Positions 34,733-38,817 of a stretch of 38,817 bases of DNA are shown here, in pieces; positions within the stretch are counted from its first letter, which is position 1; each line of letters opens with the position of its first letter. Source of the DNA: an uncultured Paracoccaceae bacterium (GTDB lineage Bacteria; Pseudomonadota; Alphaproteobacteria; Rhodobacterales; Rhodobacteraceae); assembly GCA_947494675.1 (NCBI GenBank), contig CANLVP010000004.1:1-38817 (forward strand). The letters are read 5' to 3'. The position numbers were made by a program, and so were the translations under genes. The notes beneath the pieces are model-generated. The model was not told the DNA's origin. It saw nothing but the letters and a program-made list of their open reading frames with translations, and ran no database searches.

Positions 34733-36466
34733 ATGACAACCGACCGCAGTGGGACCAAAACCGTGAATATTCAGACCTTCGACAGCGTCACATCATCCGT
34801 CAAACTGGTGATCTGGGACCTCGATGAAACCTTCTGGAAGGGCACCCTGTCAGAAGAGGGGATTGAACCTATTCAGGCCCATATCGACATGGTCCGCAGC
34901 CTTGTCGATCGCGGCATCATGTGTTCGATCTGTTCCAAGAATGACTTTGATCAGGCCAAGGATGCGCTTGAGAAACTGGGCATCTGGGATCTCTTTGTCT
35001 TTCCCCATATCGCATGGTCCCCCAAGGGGCAGGCGATTGAAAAGATGGTCAAGGATATGGGGCTGCGCGACGAAAACGTCCTGTTCCTTGATGACAACCA
35101 CCTGAACCTGGAAGAGGCGCAGTTTTTCAACAAGTCTCTGATGGCGGTTGAGGCGCATGGCGACATGACCGGCCTTCTGGCGCTGCCGCAGCTCAAGGGC
35201 AAGGACGACAGCAGCCATTCCCGCCTCGCGCAGTACAAGGTGATGGAGCAGAAGCAATCCGAACAAGCGGATGCGGGCCTGTCCAATACCGAATTCCTCA
35301 AACAATCCGAGATCAAGATCCGTATCATCACGGATGTGGAAAACCACATGGACCGGGTGCTGGAAATCCTCAACCGCACCAACCAGCTGAACTTTACCAA
35401 GGTGCGCGCCAATACGGATGCCGAACGCCGCGATCTGGATGAATTGCTGGCCGTCTCTGGCATGCACGCGGGCCTGATCGAGGTGCAGGATCGCTATGGC
35501 GACTACGGCATCGTCGGGTTTTTCTGTGTGCGCACGAAATTCTCCGGCACCACCGTGCACCATCTGGCATTCTCTTGCCGGACGCTCAACATGGGTGTCG
35601 AACAATGGGTCTGGAACTATCTGGGCCGCCCAGACTTCAAACACGTGGGCCCCGTCGCCGGTGAGCTGTCAGAGCCCGAGACCGTCGACTGGATCACCGA
35701 AGTCACCGATTTCGACACCGGCGCGAATGAGCTGGAAGAGCGCCGGCTCTGCCTTGTGGGCGGCTGTGACCTTTTGCAGGTCTCATTCTATTGCGGCACC
35801 AACCGCGATGAATTTGTGAACAAGCAAGACGATAACGGCATGCTGGTGCGCTATGATGACGTGGGTTTCTTCATCAACCCGCGCGATCCACAGCTCAAAC
35901 ACTCCAAGCCGCTGCAGCGCTTTGCGGGCTATACATTGGACGAGATGAAGGATCTGGACCGCTCCCTCAAAGAGGCCGATTTGATCCTGCTGTCGATGTA
36001 TTTCTCGATCCCCTCGGACAACCTCTTTACCTATGGCGGTGAGGAATTTGGCGGCAAATATTACGCCACCATCCCGCCGCGTCGGATGAAAAAGCTGATG
36101 CAGGACCCTGATCACGCGATGCGCTTTGCCAAGGAAATGTTCCACCGCCGCCTGCCACTGGAAGAGCGGCTGGACCTGACCCGCCGCAGCTTTGAACACG
36201 CCGACAATCTGCGCGACCCTGAAACGCCGCTCTTTATCCTGTCGTCAGTGACCAAGCACGGGCAACAGGCCGAACGCACGCTGGGCATGCGGCAGGGATT
36301 TAACGCCATGTGCCGCGACTTCTGCGCGGGGCGCCCCAATACTTTCTTTGTCGATATCGACACCCTGCTGGACGACGACGAATTCGCCGACAGCGACCAC
36401 TATACGCGGACCGGCTACTTCAAAATCGCCGAGTTCGTTAATCAGAACGCAAAACCGAACAGCTAA
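34733..36466 (+). CDS. FkbH-like protein (HAD-IIIC phosphatase fold with SGNH-like C-terminus)
   Basis: Protein of 577 residues. The N-terminal HAD-IIIC domain has the nucleophile motif VIWDLDETFWKG (Asp29, Asp31), SICSKND and FLDDNHLNLEEA. A GNAT-like middle region follows (NRTNQLNFTKVR; YGDYGIVGFFCVR), as usual in FkbH proteins. The C-terminal part has a Gly-Cys-Asp start (VGGCDLLQV) and an Asp555-His556 pair in DSDHYTRTGYF, suggesting an SGNH/GDSL-like hydrolase or transferase fold with Cys in place of the usual Ser (uncertain). FkbH proteins load glyceryl groups on carrier proteins in polyketide pathways, but also occur in surface polysaccharide loci, where they may add acyl or glyceryl groups. 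An AAGG site precedes ATG 34733. An FkbM-like gene follows by 35 bases. Confidence 0.83.
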   Translation: MTTDRSGTKTVNIQTFDSVTSSVKLVIWDLDETFWKGTLSEEGIEPIQAHIDMVRSLVDRGIMCSICSKNDFDQAKDALEKLGIWDLFVFPHIAWSPKGQAIEKMVKDMGLRDENVLFLDDNHLNLEEAQFFNKSLMAVEAHGDMTGLLALPQLKGKDDSSHSRLAQYKVMEQKQSEQADAGLSNTEFLKQSEIKIRIITDVENHMDRVLEILNRTNQLNFTKVRANTDAERRDLDELLAVSGMHAGLIEVQDRYGDYGIVGFFCVRTKFSGTTVHHLAFSCRTLNMGVEQWVWNYLGRPDFKHVGPVAGELSEPETVDWITEVTDFDTGANELEERRLCLVGGCDLLQVSFYCGTNRDEFVNKQDDNGMLVRYDDVGFFINPRDPQLKHSKPLQRFAGYTLDEMKDLDRSLKEADLILLSMYFSIPSDNLFTYGGEEFGGKYYATIPPRRMKKLMQDPDHAMRFAKEMFHRRLPLEERLDLTRRSFEHADNLRDPETPLFILSSVTKHGQQAERTLGMRQGFNAMCRDFCAGRPNTFFVDIDTLLDDDEFADSDHYTRTGYFKIAEFVNQNAKPNS

Positions 36467-36501
36467 GGCCCGTCAGAGGTCATCAAAAGAGGCAGAAACC
36501 A

Positions 36502-37416
36502 ATGAGCAAGTTTGACCACACAGGGGGGCATGTGACACCCGTGATCACACCCGATACCCAAATCACCTATGACCTCCTGCTGGACGAAATCGCCCGCCGC
36601 GCCAAGACATGGGCCTGGTGGCACGAAGATGCGGGCGACCAGCTGACAGTGAATTTCACCACCCATGGGCCGATGGAATTTGACACCAGCCACAAGGACG
36701 TCGCCGATTGGATGGCGGATGCCCATAAGGACGGTTGGACGATTGAACCGTTTTCCTGTCTGGTGCTGGAAACGCTGGCTGAAATGACAGGGGCCACCAC
36801 GGCGCTCGATATCGGCACGCATTACGGCTTTATCTCGCAGTTCATGCTGCGCATGCCGCAGATGACCCGCGTTGACGGGATCGAAATGAACCCCTTTGCC
36901 GCGGATGTTGTCGCCGCCAATCACGCCAAAAACCCGGGATTAGAGCCTGATACACGCTACCACATGCATGTGGCGGGCCTGTCGGACAGCACAGCGCTGG
37001 ATCAGACGGTCTGGTATGAAGGCATGCGTCTGGCCTTTGAAAAGCACGGCCGCTGGAACGAGGGCAAGCTTGATATCCTGTCCCTGCGCGACCTGATGGA
37101 TCGGATCGGCCATGTGCCCGACCTGATCAAGATCGACATCGAAGGCTGGGAAGGACGTCTGGTCGATGACCTCAACCATATTCTGGACCACCACCGCCCG
37201 GCGGTGCTGCTGGAATTGCATTGGGATGAAATCGTCGAACGCCACGGCCATTCCCGGCGCGAGATCATGATGGCCTTCCTGTCGCGCGGCTATCGCTGTG
37301 GCCGTTTGCAATGGCATCAGAAAATGCCCAAGGCCGGTTTCATGCAAGAGGTCACGCTTGAGAACCTTGATGAGATGCTGGCCAATAAAAACCACGCGAT
37401 GTTCGCGCTGTTTTAG
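36502..37416 (+). CDS. FkbM family methyltransferase
   Basis: SAM-dependent methyltransferase of 304 residues. It has ALDIGTHYGFIS (SAM loop) and VDGIEMNPFAADVVAANHAK, and the FkbM hallmark DLIKIDIEGWEGRLV followed by RPAVLLELHWDE. The first 95 residues are family-specific and of unclear fold. FkbM enzymes make O-methyl groups on sugars or polyketides. Here it is 35 bases after the FkbH-like gene, has a good AAAGAGG-type ribosome binding site, and both probably act on the polysaccharide or its building blocks. It is the second methyltransferase on the plasmid; the two are not of the same family. Confidence 0.85.
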   Translation: MSKFDHTGGHVTPVITPDTQITYDLLLDEIARRAKTWAWWHEDAGDQLTVNFTTHGPMEFDTSHKDVADWMADAHKDGWTIEPFSCLVLETLAEMTGATTALDIGTHYGFISQFMLRMPQMTRVDGIEMNPFAADVVAANHAKNPGLEPDTRYHMHVAGLSDSTALDQTVWYEGMRLAFEKHGRWNEGKLDILSLRDLMDRIGHVPDLIKIDIEGWEGRLVDDLNHILDHHRPAVLLELHWDEIVERHGHSRREIMMAFLSRGYRCGRLQWHQKMPKAGFMQEVTLENLDEMLANKNHAMFALF

Positions 37417-37574
37417 GGGTTTTCCGCCGTACTGACCGTGTCAGTGCGACGATTGCCTTAAAACCGCCACGCCTTGCGGTAAATTACGCAGATGTGACCC
37501 ATCGCCCTATAGGGTGCTGGGTCCGCCATGATAGACGATCCAAAACCCGATGCAGCAGATAGGGCAGGCCGACG
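37417..37574 (+). promoter_or_regulatory. Intergenic region before the metalloprotease with several inverted repeats
   Basis: This 158-base gap has three inverted repeats: ACTGAC/GTCAGT (37431-37445), ACCGC/GCGGT (37463-37480), and a 28-base interrupted palindrome at 37496-37523 (GACCCA ... CCCTATAGGG ... TGGGTC, 24 of 28 positions symmetric). The last is about 50 bases before the protease ATG and could be an operator or the end of the FkbM transcript. No T-run follows any of them. Confidence 0.45.
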
Positions 37575-38817
37575 ATGACTTCCGTGACCGATACAATCAA
37601 CTGGGGCACCGCGCAGTCCGACAATGTGGTGACAGTCTATTTTGTTCCCGACAATGAAAGCCGCACCTTTGCATCTGGGGAATCCATCACGTCCGAGGGC
37701 TTTAACGCCTATGAAAAGAACCAGTTCCAGCAGGCCTTTGATAAGATCGCCTCGGTCTGTGGCCTGACATTCAACATCGTGACGGGCACCTCTGCGGGGG
37801 CCAATGCCGATCTGCAAATGGTGCTCGACACCAATGAAATCAGCGCCATGCCCAGCGACGACCAGTTTCTGGGTTACTTTAATCCGCCGGGTGAAACCTA
37901 CGAAGGCATTGGCGTCTTTAACGGCGACCTGTGGGACCGCAGTTCTGGCGGCGATCTGACCAAGGGTGGCTTTGGCTATGTCACCATCGTGCACGAACTT
38001 CTGCACGGGCTGGGCCTCGCGCATCCCCATGATAACGGCGGCAGCTCGACCATCATGCAGGGGGTGACCTCTGCCTTTGACGACTATGGCAAGAACAACC
38101 TCAACCAGGGCGTCTATACCACGATGACCTATAACTCCGGCTATCAGACCGGGGCTCTGGGCTCTGCGCCGGGGTTCAACGATACCTACGGCTATGAGGC
38201 CGGACCGATGGCGCTGGATATCGCGGTTTTGCAAGAGCTGTATGGCACCGTGTCACGCAACACCGGCAACACAACCTATTACATGCCCGATGCCAACAAG
38301 GCCGGCACCATGTGGAAATCGATCTGGGACACCAAGGGGTTCGATGCGATCCGCTATGACGGCACGCGCGACGTCGATATCGATCTGCGTCCCGCCACGC
38401 TGCAATACGGCGCAGGGGCAGGGGGCTTTATCTCGGCCGCCAAGGGCATCGCAGGCGGCTATACCATCGCCAATGGCGTGACCATCGAAAAGGCGATGGG
38501 CGGCGGCGGTGATGACGACATCACCGGCAATAATGCCGCAAACGTGCTGATGGGGCGCAATGGCCGCGATACCATCAACGGTGGCGACGGCGGCGACGAT
38601 CTGTATGGCGGCGGCGGTATCGACACACTCAATGGCAACAACGGCAAAGACGATATCTTCGGCGGCGACGGCAATGACCGGATCACCGGTGGCGGGAAAG
38701 ACGATGTGCTGCGCGGCGAAGCAGGCAACGATACGGTGCAGGGCGGCGACAACAACGACCGGGTCTGGGGCGGCTATGGCGCTGACAACCTGAAGGGCGG
38801 CGCAGGCAAGGATGTTC
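37575..38817 (+). CDS. Serralysin-like RTX metalloprotease, N-terminal part (continues at 1-565)
   Basis: Secreted zinc protease of the serralysin (M10B) family, complete only when joined to 1-565 (576 residues; the last 77 bases here duplicate 1-77). It has the zinc-binding motif HELLHGLGLAH with His140, Glu141, His144 and His150, and the Met-turn Met184 in TMTYNS. The Tyr that follows in NSGY may complete zinc binding. There is no signal peptide, as expected for type I export. RTX calcium-binding nonapeptides start at about 38500. I chose ATG 37575; the upstream GGGCAGG-type purine run may serve as ribosome binding site. The gene is alone after FkbM and ahead of the DUF4422-GT8 gene. A likely role is breakdown of external protein or processing of matrix proteins; inference. 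Confidence 0.92.
   Translation, partial: MTSVTDTINWGTAQSDNVVTVYFVPDNESRTFASGESITSEGFNAYEKNQFQQAFDKIASVCGLTFNIVTGTSAGANADLQMVLDTNEISAMPSDDQFLGYFNPPGETYEGIGVFNGDLWDRSSGGDLTKGGFGYVTIVHELLHGLGLAHPHDNGGSSTIMQGVTSAFDDYGKNNLNQGVYTTMTYNSGYQTGALGSAPGFNDTYGYEAGPMALDIAVLQELYGTVSRNTGNTTYYMPDANKAGTMWKSIWDTKGFDAIRYDGTRDVDIDLRPATLQYGAGAGGFISAAKGIAGGYTIANGVTIEKAMGGGGDDDITGNNAANVLMGRNGRDTINGGDGGDDLYGGGGIDTLNGNNGKDDIFGGDGNDRITGGGKDDVLRGEAGNDTVQGGDNNDRVWGGYGADNLKGGAGKDV
38741..38817 (+). repeat. Terminal 77-base overlap with positions 1-77 (circular sequence)
   Basis: The last 77 bases are identical to the first 77, base for base. The protease reading frame is continuous when the copies are merged, whereas nearby RTX repeats are far from identical. 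This is the mark of a circular molecule cut open by an assembler with a fixed overlap, not of a real repeat. The unique circle is 38,740 bp. Confidence 0.93.

Noticed and set aside
37458-38234. A 258-residue open frame on the minus strand
   Set aside because: It covers the zinc-binding part of the protease on the other strand and has no recognisable domain.
38741-38817. A true 77-base direct repeat or phage-like terminal redundancy
   Set aside because: The overlap lies inside one protease gene whose frame closes only when the copies are merged; no phage packaging genes are present.

Overview
The window looks like one complete circular plasmid. Its last 77 bases (38741-38817) repeat its first 77 exactly, and a metalloprotease gene that runs off the right end continues in frame at the left end, so the true circle is about 38,740 bp. 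High G+C, the RPA-family replication initiator beside ParA/ParB, the RTX-type secreted proteins and the DUF2793 protein all point to the Roseobacter group of marine Rhodobacterales (Alphaproteobacteria). The genus cannot be told from the sequence alone. The layout (RepA-type replicon, polysaccharide genes, RTX proteins) recalls the roseobacter 'biofilm plasmids', but no rhamnose (rml) operon is present.

Layout. 37575-38817 joined to 1-565: serralysin-type RTX metalloprotease. 653-3165: DUF4422-GT8 glycosyltransferase fusion and a sulfotransferase. 3226-5183 (minus): UDP-sulfoquinovose synthase SqdB and a second sulfotransferase, ending at a good hairpin terminator. 5319-7357: an SDR epimerase/dehydratase and a methyltransferase. 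7358-8113 (minus): a Stf0-like sulfotransferase. 8116-14606: a 1245-residue multidomain glycosyltransferase, a GT4-GT2 fusion and the ABC permease KpsM. 14590-17831 (minus): phosphohexomutase and a CapD/PglF-type membrane 4,6-dehydratase. 18121-21219: a 1032-residue RTX protein. 21223-25358 (minus): polysaccharide export lipoprotein, CAP-domain RTX protein, SDR protein and undecaprenyl-phosphate sugar transferase. 25577-29683: UDP-galactopyranose mutase, a GT2 glycosyltransferase, KpsE and KpsT. 29694-33563: two parS-like sites, parB, parA, an iteron/DnaA-box origin and repA. 33568-34563 (minus): DUF2793 protein. 34733-37416: FkbH-like and FkbM-like proteins.

How it works together (inference). 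Apart from replication and partition, nearly every gene fits building, decorating or exporting a surface polysaccharide. The sugar transferase would prime a lipid carrier, and CapD, SqdB, Glf, the mutase and the SDR enzymes would supply nucleotide sugars (UDP-sulfoquinovose, UDP-galactofuranose, a 4-keto-6-deoxy sugar). The large glycosyltransferases would assemble the chain, three unrelated-looking sulfotransferases and two methyltransferases would modify it, and KpsM/KpsT/KpsE plus the outer-membrane lipoprotein would export it. Three RTX proteins are encoded, but no type I secretion exporter is on the plasmid, so a chromosomal exporter is needed. The most novel hypothesis is a plasmid-borne, highly acidic polysaccharide carrying both sulfate esters and sulfoquinovose. 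No conjugation, mobilisation, transposase, toxin-antitoxin, tRNA, rRNA or CRISPR feature was seen.
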